NCBI GenBank assembly: GCA_049999765.1
Contig: JBNGIQ010008508.1
Span: 1 to 35,485 of the forward strand
Direction of reading: 5' to 3'
From: Phaeoceros laevis
Lineage: Eukaryota > Anthocerotophyta > Anthocerotopsida > Notothyladales
DNA length: 35,485 bases
Under the pieces are notes generated by a model. That model was not told the DNA's origin. It saw nothing but the letters and a program-made list of their open reading frames with translations, and made no database searches. This document shows, one piece after another, positions 10,534-20,644 of the stretch. The translations under genes were made by a program, and so were the position numbers. Every line of letters starts with the position of its first letter. Within the stretch, counting starts at the first letter, position 1.

Positions 10534-11768
10534 AATGGCCCTGCCGAGCCGTCTTTCCTTGAATTGTGAGAAGAAGAAGGCCGTGGGGCGGTCTCCCTCT
10601 TTGGCCCACTTGTGCCCCGCCTTGCACTTCCATCTGCGGGCCTCTTCAACTTCGAAATCCTCCAACTGACGTCGTGCCCCTTCGAGTTCATAGTACAGCA
10701 ACATGTCAGCAGCTTCCCTCTCCAGAGCCACCGTGAGCCTTTGCACTCGGCCACGAAGCTTCTGTTCTCGGTAGCGTCTCCCCTTGGCTTGGAGCTTCCC
10801 AAAGCTTCGCAGGAAGCACCGGCTCTCGGCTAAAGCCATGGTGTAGCATGAGAGACCATCTGACTGCTGCTGGAACGGTTTCCAGGCCTTCCAAATATTC
10901 TCTAGCCCGGTGCGACACGCCTCCTGCTCAAGATGCTCCATGTTGACACGAAAAAACTGTGAGAAATGCGGATTCGAGTCAGCATCATCAGAGAAGTCTA
11001 ATTCAATCCTAATGGGGAAATGATCAGACATAGTTCCAGTAGGTATAATGTCCTGCTGGAGGATGAACGGCCCCACTCCTGGGGAAGGTAGAAACGGTCC
11101 AGCCGGGCCCGAATTGGGGCACTCCTCTGCTGGTTGAACCAGGAGAAACGGGCTGTCCTGGCAGAGCGGCTGAATTTGGCGGTCTGCCAGGGGTCTTCCA
11201 GCCCCAAACAGTCCTCCATCAACCCTGTCCAGCAGGGGCCAAAGGTTCTGGCCTGTGGTCTCCCTCCCTGCTTGTCTTTCGCATTGCAGATGAAGTTGAA
11301 GTCTCCCCCGAAAACATACTTTGTGTTTTCCTTGTCTGGCAAGGCAGCCAGAATACGCTGCCAAAGGGCCTCTCTAGCCCCCACGGTGTGGGGGGCATAG
11401 ATATTTACAAAACCCACCTTCCCAAGAGGGGTGTTGAAAGAGGCCCATTGGAAGCGGCCAGCCGGGTCCGCCCCATGATCCAGGAGCAGGGGCTCCAGGG
11501 AAGGGCCAACCAGCATGGCGAGGCCGCCCCTCGTTCCGCTGTCTCCCTGAGCTTCACTCCAGAAAGAGAGTCCCTTCCCCATCATCCTTTTGATCAAAGC
11601 CATCCTCGAACCCTGCAGTTTATGCTCCTGGAGCATGCAAATATCTAGACGACCAAGCTGCTTGAGGTAGGAAGAAAGACGCTTGTGTTTGAGAGAGAAG
11701 AAAGAACCTGTATCGTTAAGCCCCCTTATATTCCATGATGCCAGTTTCAGTCTGAAGTTACCGTGCAT
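10534..11768 (-). pseudogene. LINE ORF2 fragment: apurinic endonuclease domain, frameshifted and truncated before the RT
   Basis: This is the 5' part of an L1-type ORF2, whose endonuclease nicks target DNA to prime reverse transcription. Endonuclease motifs appear in order: SWNIRGLN, LQEHKL, GGDFNFI and SDHFPI. The frame changes near 11070: codons for RFYLPQEWG lead into a wrong frame, while the correct continuation (PFILQQD...SDHFPIRIELDF) is one frame over. A single-base indel there explains it. After the endonuclease comes the spacer ending DRPTAFFFSQFKERRLGRAI, which normally precedes the reverse transcriptase. Coding stops at 10534, where the CACTA-like element begins. No RT motif was found elsewhere in the window, so the copy is dead. 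Confidence 0.85.
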
Positions 11769-11949
11769 CGATGGTCTGTTCAGGCTCCCCTGCACTTCTC
11801 AGGACTCCCTCCAGCCTGGCCAGGGCTGCCAGCGCCTCGGGAACCTCAGAGCTCGGAATCCAGCCCCAGCCCTCCTCGTTGGGCGGTTCGGGGTCTTCAG
11901 CTGCATGCAAGAGAACGTCCAGGCTCGTGGGGCGGTGGAATCTGTCCAG

Positions 11950-12825
11950 TTAGAATACATGTTCTTGCACCGACTCTTCCGCACTCTCGATGACCCCGAG
12001 CTGACGCATGGACTCCAAAGCCCGCTCAAGCAGTGGCTCGCCCTCTTCAAATGTAAACCGGTAACAGGGGTACCTCAGCTGCGGATGTGCCGAAGTTGGT
12101 CCGTCGATCTGAACGAGGGTCAGCAAGGCAGAGCGGGATTCCTGGAAAAGACGGACCACCACCTGGGCTTCCAGGACGGGCCTCCTGTCCGCAGAGCTCT
12201 CCCTATGACCGGACAACATCTGGGAAGCCAAATCCTGAGCCTCTTCTACCCGCAGGGACTCCATGGCGTCGTACATGTTGGCCAGCCTCCCCGAGGAGGG
12301 GGGTTGGGGCCTGGATGGCTGTCGGGCAGAGGCCGAGCGGGCCTCCCAACTTTCCCCTTCCCTACGCCCCTCTGTGAATTGTGGAAGGTCCTCCGGGTTT
12401 GGAAGCACCACTGGGGACCAATTGATAATCTGCATCGAGGACTTCGCTGGACGTCCCTGCTCGTCCGAGTCGTCGAGGAGAAGCCTCCCTCGCTTTAATC
12501 TCCTGTGGCCGCCCTCAATTCCGGTGCTAGGGGAAGCCAATTGCATACTTGGGCCAGACCTTGTTGGCGCTGCAGGACATAGGGGGTCCTTAGCCCGGTG
12601 CCAGCGCGATGGGGCTGCTGGAGTGAACTCCTCATCCTGTGACGACCCAAGCAGCCCGTCAAATGGGTTGCGGTCAGGCTGGCCAGCAGCCAGAATGGAG
12701 ATCCTCCCTTCTTCCAGGCCTTCCCAGGTCCCCTTCGAAACCGCCCCCAGGGTGATGCCTGGGATATCCGAGATGCAGACCCCTTGTTTGCCGAATAGGG
12801 ACTGTCCACCCTCCTGACCGTTGGC
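11950..12825 (-). pseudogene. LINE sequence between ORF1 and ORF2, broken frames
   Basis: Two overlapping open frames (12809-12495 and 12546-11950) follow the ORF1 stop. The second (about 198 codons) is acidic and leucine-rich near its end (LLERALESMRQLGVIESAEE). Together they look like a continuous coding region split by indels, either the C-terminal end of ORF1 or the ORF1-ORF2 linker. I do not recognise a domain. Confidence 0.45.
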
Positions 12826-15800
12826 TACCTGGCGGGGGTCCAGGGGAGGGGGGCGCCAGCGTGAGCCTTGCCTTTTCCAGGCTCCCTCGGAATCCCTGGG
12901 TCAGGTGGCCGCGCCTCCCTGGTCCGAAAAAGAGCGGAGGCAGTGGAGTCCTCCCGTTCCGGCCTGGGGACAGAAGGAGGCACCTCCCTCTGGCCGAGGA
13001 AGGCGGGGGCCGCTCCTTGGCGACCTGGGATATCCGAGCTAGCCGGCCTGAGCTCGGCGGAGCCGCTGGTGCGAGGCCCGGAGAGCCCCGGGTTAAGCTG
13101 AGCTCTCGACGAGCCCCCCTGGTTCGGGGTTTCCCGAGCCACTGTCCTCGCCACGCCAGACGAGGTCGAGTCCCTCCTTCCTACGGCAGTACTCTCCAAG
13201 TCCCTGCAGGACCTCTGATCCTGCTTAATCTCCTCACTAAACGCTCTCCAAATGGCCGAGGCCGCCGAGGAAACCAAATAACCCTGCCTGGCCTGTCCAG
13301 CCGCCTCCAGGATGTGTGTCAGAGACCAGCGATGCTCGGCATTCCGAGGTCGGAAGAGTGAATGGTTCACTGTGGCATAACCGATAAAGAACACTTGCAG
13401 ATTTTGTGGATCTGCGGGGTCGACCACCCATTTGCAGGACAGCTGCCGAAGGATGGTGGCTCTGTCCGTGGGGTTACCCATGGCTGCAAAATCATACCGT
13501 AACATTCTACCCAGCTGCTCCCTGCAGTATCCCTCCAAATCTGTGACTGATGTACCCCGCAGTTGCTCGAATTCAACCTGCCAGGTCGAGAACTGGAATG
13601 AGACATATTTCTTGGGTGTGGAGACCCAGAAAGCTCCATCTGCCCAAGTTTGTATTAGCAGTCCCAGCCTAAAATGGGCTCTGGCACGAAGGGGCTGGTT
13701 GGGCCAGAGGGCCCTGAAGCATTGGAGAGCTGCCCGAGCCTTGGGCGGGAGGCGTTGGGAAATGGCTTCCTGAGTCCTGCCACCCCCTGGCTGCTGCACC
13801 GTAGCACCTGTTGGAGAGGTGTAGCCCCTTACCACTCCTGCGTACGACCCACCAGAAGCCCCTTGGCCTGCAGCATCAGTATCAGAAACTTCGGGGGCCC
13901 CTTGTGGAAACCGGGGGCATGTGCGGTGCATGTGGCCGTCCCTGCCGCAAAAGGAGCATTTCAAGTTGATGTCCAGATACTGAACGGGCTGATTCCTCCA
14001 GATCATCTGCTCCGCAATGCCGAGAGGAAACTTGAGAGATGTGACCAAGGGTGCCTGCTCCTTCATCCTCAGACATATAGTCGGCATAGCACCACCAAGC
14101 AGATCTTTGGTGGGATTTTTCGAAGAAATGAAAGTGCCCAATTGGTTGCCTAAATCCTCCAGGCAATCAAAGTATTGGGCCGGGAGCCCAGGGAGCAAGG
14201 CCCAAACAAAGAATGTGTCCATCTGAACTCCGAGCTCTGGCATTGCCGGAGACCACCTCTGGAACATTACTGGCTTCTGTCGGATTTGTAGGTTGACTGC
14301 CGCTAAAAGCTTGGTGGCAGCTTCCGGGGAGGCCAGGCAAACCTGGAAGATTCCCGGGGAACCCGCAAAAGGGAAGCAAATACCCTCTGCCCTGCTGCCC
14401 GTATGCGTTTGTATCAACCTGTCCACCTCCGTTTTCGTGGCTTGGCAGCCAGCTGCCCTCCCAACCACCAGGATCGAAGAGAGCTCTGCCTCTCTTTCAG
14501 CAATCTCCCTCAGATTCACCCGTAGCTCCTTACAGAAAGGGTCAGCATCTGTCCTATCCCCAGAGGAAGAGCTGGGGGCTCCAGTCCTTAGCGAGCCTTG
14601 AGAATGCGGTGCTGTGGATGTGGTCTCCTGGATCAAAGCATTGTCGGCGACAGCCGGAGACGGGGTGGCAGCATCTGCCAAGGCCTGGACCTCCGCTGTA
14701 GACACACCCAGAAGACAACAAGCCCGGCCTATGTCCCGTCCTTGTAAGCCATGAAAACGGGGGTCTTGTTCAGCCTGAGACAAAACCGCCAGGTCAGGTT
14801 GCGGTTTGCATATTTCCTTCTGGAGACCCTGGATGAAGAGTTGAAAGGATGCCTCAGATGCAAAACGTCCATTCAGGCGTGCTTCCCAGGCCACTGCAGC
14901 GAGCGAAACCCATTGACGGACATCGGCTGAGGGTTGCTGGTGGCTGAGAACCGCCGGCTCTTGGCTGTCAACCCCTCGGCCGTCTTGCAAGTCAGCCCCA
15001 GCCGGGGGAGAATCCTCCATAGTCTCCTCGCGCGTGATGGCAACAACCTGTGCATCCGTCTGCACCTCCCTATCCATTCCTTCCACCTCTCCGGCATTCG
15101 ACTGAACGGCCCGAAGCACCGGTGGGGGTTCGAATGCCTGCTGTCCCTCCGCTTCAGCCTTCTCCGCGGGTTTGGAGAAGCCTGGTGCAAAGGCGTGTTC
15201 CCCAAATGCCAGATCCTGGACGTCCTCCGGCAGAGACTGAGATAGATCCTCCCCTCCTTCGAAAGCACGAGGAGCCTCCTCCTCCCGCGGCGTAATCTGT
15301 CCACCGGGATCCGGATCGTCCCCCGAGAAGAGGCCCCCAGATTTGGGGTCTTCATCCCCTTCCTTCGAGTGAAATCCAGAGGCGGTTGCGGCAGCCCTCC
15401 GTTCTCTGTCCGTTCGCCTCTTCTGTGCCCTCGAAGTCACCGCTGTCCAGTCAGACTCGCTACCTTGCTGCTCTCCAGAAGGCGCCGGAATTTGGGCGTA
15501 GGGGCCGTTCCTCCGAGCTTCCCGGATCGTTGTAGCAGCAGTAGACCGCCTAGCTTTGCCGCCTTGCCCCCCAACCTTGAGGGCCGCATCGATCCCGACC
15601 TCCCCCTGTGGCCCAGAAGAGCTCACTGCAGCCGGGTTCCGCCCCCACAGCTGATGAAGCGGGCGCTGAACGAACCGCGACACAGCTCCGAGCCTGGCCA
15701 CCAGAGGGGAGCGCCCCGCCCCAGCGGCCACTGGAAGCGCAGCGCTCACAACTCGCTGTGGCGGCGACGGCGGCCCCGGGCTTGAAAGGGCAGCCGTGTT

Positions 15801-16340
15801 GCTACCCCAGCTCTGCTCTCCCTGTCCCGTCACTCCAAGGGCTGTTGTCTCCCCGGTCCCTCCTGCGGCCGTAGGAGAAAAAACCAGAGAAGCGTTTGGA
15901 TTAGCCGCTAAGCCCCCATCTCCTAATCCAGAAGCCGTACGCCTGGGCAAATGCGCCAGAGCTGACATGGGTGGGATCCCCGCCACAGCAGCATCCAGAA
16001 GAGCTAGCGAAGGTGGGCTCTGAGCCCCGGTCCTTGGTATCGCCAGAGAACCCTCCAGATCTGGCGGTGTCCGGCCACCTGAATGTAAGCCATCATCATC
16101 CCCAGGACCGCTAGCGCTGGCCACCGCCTCATTGGGGCCCGGACGCATTCTATGATCACCAGGGGCCATTCCACCCACAGCCCCTGGCGTGTCCGCCAGT
16201 GCGACCGCGTTACTGATGCGCGGCGTGGGGGGCGTGCCCTGACTGCCCGGCGGATCTCCATCCAGCGCTGAGGGGGACCCTGAGGTCCCCCACCTCCGCG
16301 CCATAGCCACGGCCTCGAGACCGCTCGCGATACCGCTCAC
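12825..16340 (-). CDS. LINE ORF1: DUF4283-like domain plus CCHC zinc knuckle
   Basis: An open frame of 1171 aa without interruption. The first roughly 600 residues are low-complexity, rich in Pro, Ala, Gly and Ser. At about 640-790 comes a region like the plant DUF4283 domain (MFQRWSPAM, then FFVWALLPGLP). It is followed by a zinc knuckle CSFCGRDGHMHRTC (C-x2-C-x4-H-x4-C) near residue 800. A further folded-looking region (about 860-1030) has no family I recognise. Plant L1 ORF1 proteins bind LINE RNA and have this domain order. Placement directly upstream of the endonuclease on the same strand supports the call. It is longer than most LINE ORF1 proteins known to me and is intact, whereas ORF2 is broken. 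Confidence 0.75.
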   Translation of the reverse strand: MSGIASGLEAVAMARRWGTSGSPSALDGDPPGSQGTPPTPRISNAVALADTPGAVGGMAPGDHRMRPGPNEAVASASGPGDDDGLHSGGRTPPDLEGSLAIPRTGAQSPPSLALLDAAVAGIPPMSALAHLPRRTASGLGDGGLAANPNASLVFSPTAAGGTGETTALGVTGQGEQSWGSNTAALSSPGPPSPPQRVVSAALPVAAGAGRSPLVARLGAVSRFVQRPLHQLWGRNPAAVSSSGPQGEVGIDAALKVGGQGGKARRSTAATTIREARRNGPYAQIPAPSGEQQGSESDWTAVTSRAQKRRTDRERRAAATASGFHSKEGDEDPKSGGLFSGDDPDPGGQITPREEEAPRAFEGGEDLSQSLPEDVQDLAFGEHAFAPGFSKPAEKAEAEGQQAFEPPPVLRAVQSNAGEVEGMDREVQTDAQVVAITREETMEDSPPAGADLQDGRGVDSQEPAVLSHQQPSADVRQWVSLAAVAWEARLNGRFASEASFQLFIQGLQKEICKPQPDLAVLSQAEQDPRFHGLQGRDIGRACCLLGVSTAEVQALADAATPSPAVADNALIQETTSTAPHSQGSLRTGAPSSSSGDRTDADPFCKELRVNLREIAEREAELSSILVVGRAAGCQATKTEVDRLIQTHTGSRAEGICFPFAGSPGIFQVCLASPEAATKLLAAVNLQIRQKPVMFQRWSPAMPELGVQMDTFFVWALLPGLPAQYFDCLEDLGNQLGTFISSKNPTKDLLGGAMPTICLRMKEQAPLVTSLKFPLGIAEQMIWRNQPVQYLDINLKCSFCGRDGHMHRTCPRFPQGAPEVSDTDAAGQGASGGSYAGVVRGYTSPTGATVQQPGGGRTQEAISQRLPPKARAALQCFRALWPNQPLRARAHFRLGLLIQTWADGAFWVSTPKKYVSFQFSTWQVEFEQLRGTSVTDLEGYCREQLGRMLRYDFAAMGNPTDRATILRQLSCKWVVDPADPQNLQVFFIGYATVNHSLFRPRNAEHRWSLTHILEAAGQARQGYLVSSAASAIWRAFSEEIKQDQRSCRDLESTAVGRRDSTSSGVARTVARETPNQGGSSRAQLNPGLSGPRTSGSAELRPASSDIPGRQGAAPAFLGQREVPPSVPRPEREDSTASALFRTREARPPDPGIPREPGKGKAHAGAPLPWTPAR

Positions 16341-17009
16341 TTTACCGCACGATTTTTACGGAGCTCGAGGCTGCAACGGAATCCCTTCTGTCCGGGTTGG
16401 TAATGGTGTGCATCTTTAGTCATAGTCCAGTTAACCAAGTTCTGCATCCTTCAGCTTGATTTATATGGTCTTGCTGGCATTCATTGAATAGTCAAATGCA
16501 TCACGCATTGTACTGCGCCTTGGTTTTATACAAAAAGGTTTTGCAATAACACGGAGAGGTTATCACCCCAAAACAAGACTGGGGATGACTCTTCTGTATC
16601 CTGGTAAAGGCGGAAATTTTGGTTGCATTTTGTCATGTCCCACAATCTCAAAGTTGATGAGATAGCCAGGTTGATAAGCTAGTCGCAATGACTGCCACGT
16701 GTGTATAAAAGCTTATCAGTGAGTGCCACGTGTGTATAACATACACATATGTGACCTATGTTCCATAGTAGGACTATTATGTATACTGAGGGGTACCAAT
16801 ATATACATATATTGAGCGGTTTCGTGTAATAACATTTTCGAATTAACACATCGAAGCCACAAAGAAGAAGCAGAGCAGAAGGCGATTCACAGCTGGGATG
16901 GGGAGCCTGGTGTGCCTTTCAGGCTAGTAGCTGTGCTGTCATTTGGGAGCAACAAGGTCACCGAGGTCCTTGGTTTTGAAGCTCAGGTCCACTGCGGTCC
17001 GCTGAAAGA
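16341..17009. other. Noncoding stretch with duplicated G-box/TATA-like sequence
   Basis: No gene is seen. The 16-bp sequence TGCCACGTGTGTATAA occurs twice (16693-16708 and 16724-16739), combining a CACGTG G-box with a TATA-like end, in AT-rich DNA. It resembles promoter DNA but no intact gene follows on the plus strand. The part next to 16340 is the LINE 5' untranslated region. Confidence 0.4.
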
Positions 17010-17111
17010 GGTCTGAGGCGACATTCTTTCACACAAACGACAGGCAGACGGAACATGCCTTCGATAGCAAGTGCACGGAGACGTTTATGTGAAAGAATGT
17101 CGTCTCAGACC
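17010..17111. repeat. 30-bp inverted repeat with 42-nt loop (hairpin-forming)
   Basis: The arms 17010-17039 and 17082-17111 are reverse complements at 28 of 30 positions. As RNA this would be a foldback of about 100 nt with a long, nearly perfect stem, a size compatible with a plant miRNA precursor or the relic of a small foldback transposon. Expression cannot be judged from sequence. Confidence 0.85.
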
Positions 17112-17340
17112 TGTCCTCCAACACTCCTTGGGAGGGATCCATGCGTAAAACCTGGGTAGTGTAGTGTATTTGTAGGCTCTGGGTACATGGCCAGCAGAAG
17201 CACAGTGTGCATATGGACACCACCTGATGGAGGAAGGCGTGTCAGTGTACATAGGAGATATCTCCACTGTGCTCAGTGCTGCCCACAACAGCACACGGTC
17301 AGGAGCAGTCCACCTGCTTGGTGACATTGTTGACCTCCAG

Positions 17341-17830
17341 CCCAGCACTTACTTGGGTTGCAATCACCTTGACGGACTCCGGCGATGCTCCAAGAAAGTG
17401 CACAATGCACTCTGCCCCAAACACAGCTCCAGGGGAGGGCAAGCAGCACGATTTTTCCTTGTCAGGGTAGACATAAGGGACGGGGAACCCTTTCCGGACA
17501 TGCTGTAAGAAGCCTAGGTTCGAATGCAGATGCATGGTCCGAATCAGGGCCACGCTTTTTCAAGCTAGCGAGGACTTGCTGTGTATGACAACATCTGAGT
17601 TTGAGAGTATCAGGCAGAGGGGCATGGTGTGGGATGTAAAGCGGCTCTTGTTGGGCAGAACATTTTGGTTCACCTTCTACAACAACCTTAAGCTTGTGGC
17701 CGAGCGTGTGCGGGCAGCCTGCACGCCTATAGAACATGTGACATTTGATGCGGCAGTCAGAGAGATGCTCATAGAACGTCAGAAGCAAGAGCTTGTGTTG
17801 CCAGGGTCAGCCCATGCTGGAGTGGACAAG
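17341..17830 (+). pseudogene. RPA1-like fragment (replication protein A, C-terminal OB fold)
   Basis: The fragment resembles the DNA-binding domain C of RPA70. It starts with a zinc-ribbon-like segment (TYLGCNHL, RRCSKKV, ALCPKH), then FFLVRVDIRDG. In the next frame it continues as RATLFQASEDLLCMTTSEFESI and FWFTFYNN. An acceptor (CTCCAG) precedes 17341 and a donor (AAG|GTATGC) follows 17830. The frame changes between about 17480 and 17534, so this is a broken copy or contains an intron I cannot place. RPA1-like genes also occur as cargo in plant Helitrons. No helicase is seen nearby. Confidence 0.5.
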
Positions 17831-18600
17831 GTATGCCTGTGTGTAGGCTGACAACTGAATGGTTGCCATGTTTGTTCGGTTTTTGAGACACTTGACCATT
17901 CTTTGCACAATTGCAAGTTTCCTCTTTGCACAAATGCAACTTACACCTGCTGTCTGATTCCACATGAAGGAAGTCCACCCGAGCCATGATTAAGCTTGTC
18001 TCTCCGGGTGTATGCAAGTCATGGTCTGGACTTAGTGGCTGGTGCAATTGTCTATCCTGCAGCTACCTCCACTCAGGCTGCAGCAGTCGGATTTGACCCA
18101 AAATGTTGTCATTGTCGGTGTACGGGCCATTAGACCATGGGTCCAGATGTCAGAGAGTAGATGTGTAGATGTAGGAGTCACCCTGTCATTTGGGCACCCA
18201 TGTTGCTGGGTGTGGTTTGTCAAAGTTCGCTGTTGTGTGCCCTGCCACATGGGAATGCTTGCACTTTTATTGTGGGCATTTTGCCTCTTTTCTTGCCCAT
18301 TTTGATAGCCATTTTGGTCATAAAGTGGGAACATGGTTCATGTGGGCATTTTTATAAGTTTGCCCAGGTTACAAAATGGGCAAGAGAAGTGGGCAAAAAG
18401 AGAAGTAGGCAACAAAGTGGGCATTTGTGCTAAAATGGGCATTTGTTCCGTAAATCGTATTCAGGTATAATTATAGTATATTTAAAATAATATATATTTT
18501 AACGTTTATTAATATATTATTAACGTTTAGTAATATATTTTATTTTTTGAATTTCTTTTGCGTTTTGGCGCGAGCGCGAACCTCTCCCTACCTCTCCGAA
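17831..18600. other. Noncoding stretch with repeated TGGGCATTT motif and AT-rich block
   Basis: No gene is recognised. The motif GGGCATTT and its complement recur about eight times between 18185 and 18450. The stretch 18460-18550 is almost pure A/T with TAATATAT runs. Confidence 0.5.
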
Positions 18601-18619
18601 CAAGCTCTCCCAAGCTTTT

Positions 18620-18658
18620 GGCTATGGCTGCCAGCCGGAGAGGCTGGCAGCCATAGCC
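18620..18658. repeat. Perfect 17-bp inverted repeat with 5-nt loop
   Basis: The arms 18620-18636 (GGCTATGGCTGCCAGCC) and 18642-18658 are exact reverse complements around GGAGA. The GC-rich stem is very stable and lies at the edge of a C-rich low-complexity tract. Confidence 0.9.
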
Positions 18659-19320
18659 AGGGCCAGGCGCCCCGCCCTGCCATCGGCCCGCCTGTCATCG
18701 CCCTGCCCTCCAGTCCCGCCATGCCCAGCTGCCCCGTCCTGCCCCGTCCCGCCGCGCACCGTCAGCCATGCCAGGGCACGCGCGAGCCCCTCTGCCCCGC
18801 CATCGCCCNNNNNNNNNNNNNNNNNNNNNNNNNNNNNNNNNNNNNNNNNNNNNNNNNNNNNNNNNNNNNNNNNNNNNNNNNNNNNNNNNNNNNNNNNNNN
18901 NNNNNNNNNNNNNNNNNNNNNNNNNNNNNNNNNNNNNNNNNNNNNNNNNNNNNNNNNNNNNNNNNNNNNNNNNNNNNNNNNNNNNNNNNNNNNNNNNNNN
19001 NNNNNNNNNNNNNNNNNNNNNNNNNNNNNNNNNNNNNNNNNNNNNNNNNNNNNNNNNNNNNNNNNNNNNNNNNNNNNNNNNNNNNNNNNNNNNNNNNNNN
19101 NNNNNNNNNNNNNNNNNNNNNNNNNNNNNNNNNNNNNNNNNNNNNNNNNNNNNNNNNNNNNNNNNNNNNNNNNNNNNNNNNNNNNNNNNNNNNNNNNNNN
19201 NNNNNNNNCCCGCCCTGCCTTGCCCAGCCGCGCACCGTCCGGCCCTCCTCCTGGCCTGCCCGCAATCCCTCCCTACCTGCCCGCAATCCCCTCCCTATCC
19301 TGCCCCGGCCCTTCCTCTCA
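18659..19320. other. C-rich low-complexity tract around a 400-base assembly gap
   Basis: Positions 18809-19208 are N. Both flanks (18659-18808 and 19209-19320) are made of CCCTGCC/CCCGCC-type units with strong strand asymmetry, so the gap is probably unresolved repeat. Open frames that appear to cross it are artefacts of the Ns. Confidence 0.85.
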
Positions 19321-19503
19321 CGCAGCGAGCGCGCCCCTTCCATGAGGAAGGGAAGGAGGGGAGGGATCATGCTCTGCTATCTGTCTTCTTGATTGTAAAG
19401 ATTGATCAGCTGGAATGCTCCCTTCCAATTGCATCCTTGTAATAAAAGCTTCTTCACAATAACCATGCTGCACATGTATATCCTGCAAACAAGGGTGTCC
19501 AGC

Positions 19504-19683
19504 TTATCGATTCCTGCATGGCAGACTGTCAAACACGCTACGGGCATGCTTCAAGCTCTCACATTCCGCATACATCTTTACCAGCTGCAAACAGTTGCCA
19601 ACCACAACATCGCCTTGAAGTCCTCTTTCGCGAATTCCTGTATGGATCTGTTGTCCTTCATAGAGAGCTCCCACCCTGTGCAT
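19504..19683 (-). pseudogene. PPR gene fragment
   Basis: Sixty codons including a stop, bounded upstream by an in-frame TGA, encode MHRVGALYEGQQIH, then GLQGDVVVGN, then KMYAECESLKHARSVFDSLP. This is the PLS-type PPR pattern (EGxxIH, DVVVGN, MYAKCGSLxxARxVFDxLP). It is a single repeat-length piece ending in TAA just after PCRN, so it is a decayed fragment. Confidence 0.8.
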
Positions 19684-20227
19684 GTAACCCTCTCAAACAA
19701 GTTTGCACTGGCCATGGGTCCCCGACATTCCGTGCGCAAATTCCGTCCACAATTCCCCACAAAAAAATCCATGTACCTTCTGCAATGGCAGCGTCGTCTC
19801 TACCCGCATCGGCTGAGCGCCGGCGGTCCGGCGATGAAATGCGCCCTCTCTTCCTCTCCTCCCCACTGAGTGCTTGGAAGACTTGGCTATGGCTTCCACA
19901 CTTCGCTATGCCTTCGTCCACCTCCAGTTCCTTTCGCGTCAACCGACTCCTTTTTTGTCTGCAATGCCCTCCCGGTTCCTGCCGGTCCCCTACGGTGTGC
20001 ACATCGTATACAAGTATTTGAATGCCCACGTCACCGTATATTGCCAGCACCGCTACGTACACCTACCACCCTGGCTGCCAAAGTCTGCCACGACATGTAG
20101 AGAGAGGGGGACAGATGGTGGAGAGAGATGAATAATTGGTTTGGGGGGGCTGCGACGACCAAATGCGACGTCTCGTCCACCAGCTTCTGCAGAGTTCCCC
20201 GGACGTCGCAAAACAGCTGGTGGATGC

Positions 20228-20327
20228 NNNNNNNNNNNNNNNNNNNNNNNNNNNNNNNNNNNNNNNNNNNNNNNNNNNNNNNNNNNNNNNNNNNNNNNNN
20301 NNNNNNNNNNNNNNNNNNNNNNNNNNN
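20228..20327. other. 100-base assembly gap
   Basis: A run of 100 N. The octamer GCGACGTC or its complement occurs twice on each side (near 20167, 20203, 20353 and 20394), so the gap may interrupt a local repeat. Confidence 0.9.
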
Positions 20328-20422
20328 GCCACCGAAGTGGGCCTAACTTTGCGAGACGTCGCAGTTTTCGGGTTTTGTTCGCCAAAACGGCATTGCGACG
20401 TCTAGTATTCCATATCTTTGAC

Positions 20423-20644
20423 CTAGTCCCTGCTGGGCAGATATATCCTGCAAGCATGCCGGTCCATGTAACTTGTGGGCAGTCTGTCGAACACTGTGCG
20501 AGCGCCCTCCAGGTTTCCACATTTTGAATACATGTCTATGGAATACTTTTTGTCCCACTTCTCTTTTGGGCCAAATGGGACGGTCGTGGAGTACCGCTTG
20601 TCCTTCATCAACAATCGGTAGCGGTAGCGGCTCACCTGTCCCAT
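20423..20644 (-). pseudogene. PPR gene fragment fused to a repeated sequence
   Basis: The open frame encodes DMYSKCGNLEGARTVFDRLP, a textbook PLS-type PPR half repeat. It is preceded by KRYSTTVPFGPK, which is not PPR-like. That preceding DNA (20539-20606) has an inverted second copy at 21762-21829, so a mobile or duplicated sequence has joined the PPR piece. Confidence 0.7.

Noticed and set aside
11683-12498. Plus-strand open frame of 271 codons
   Set aside because: It lies antisense to the LINE, shows no domain, and is a shadow of GC-rich minus-strand coding sequence.
18547-19442. Long open frames across 18.5-19.4 kb
   Set aside because: They consist mostly of the 400-N gap and C-rich low-complexity DNA.
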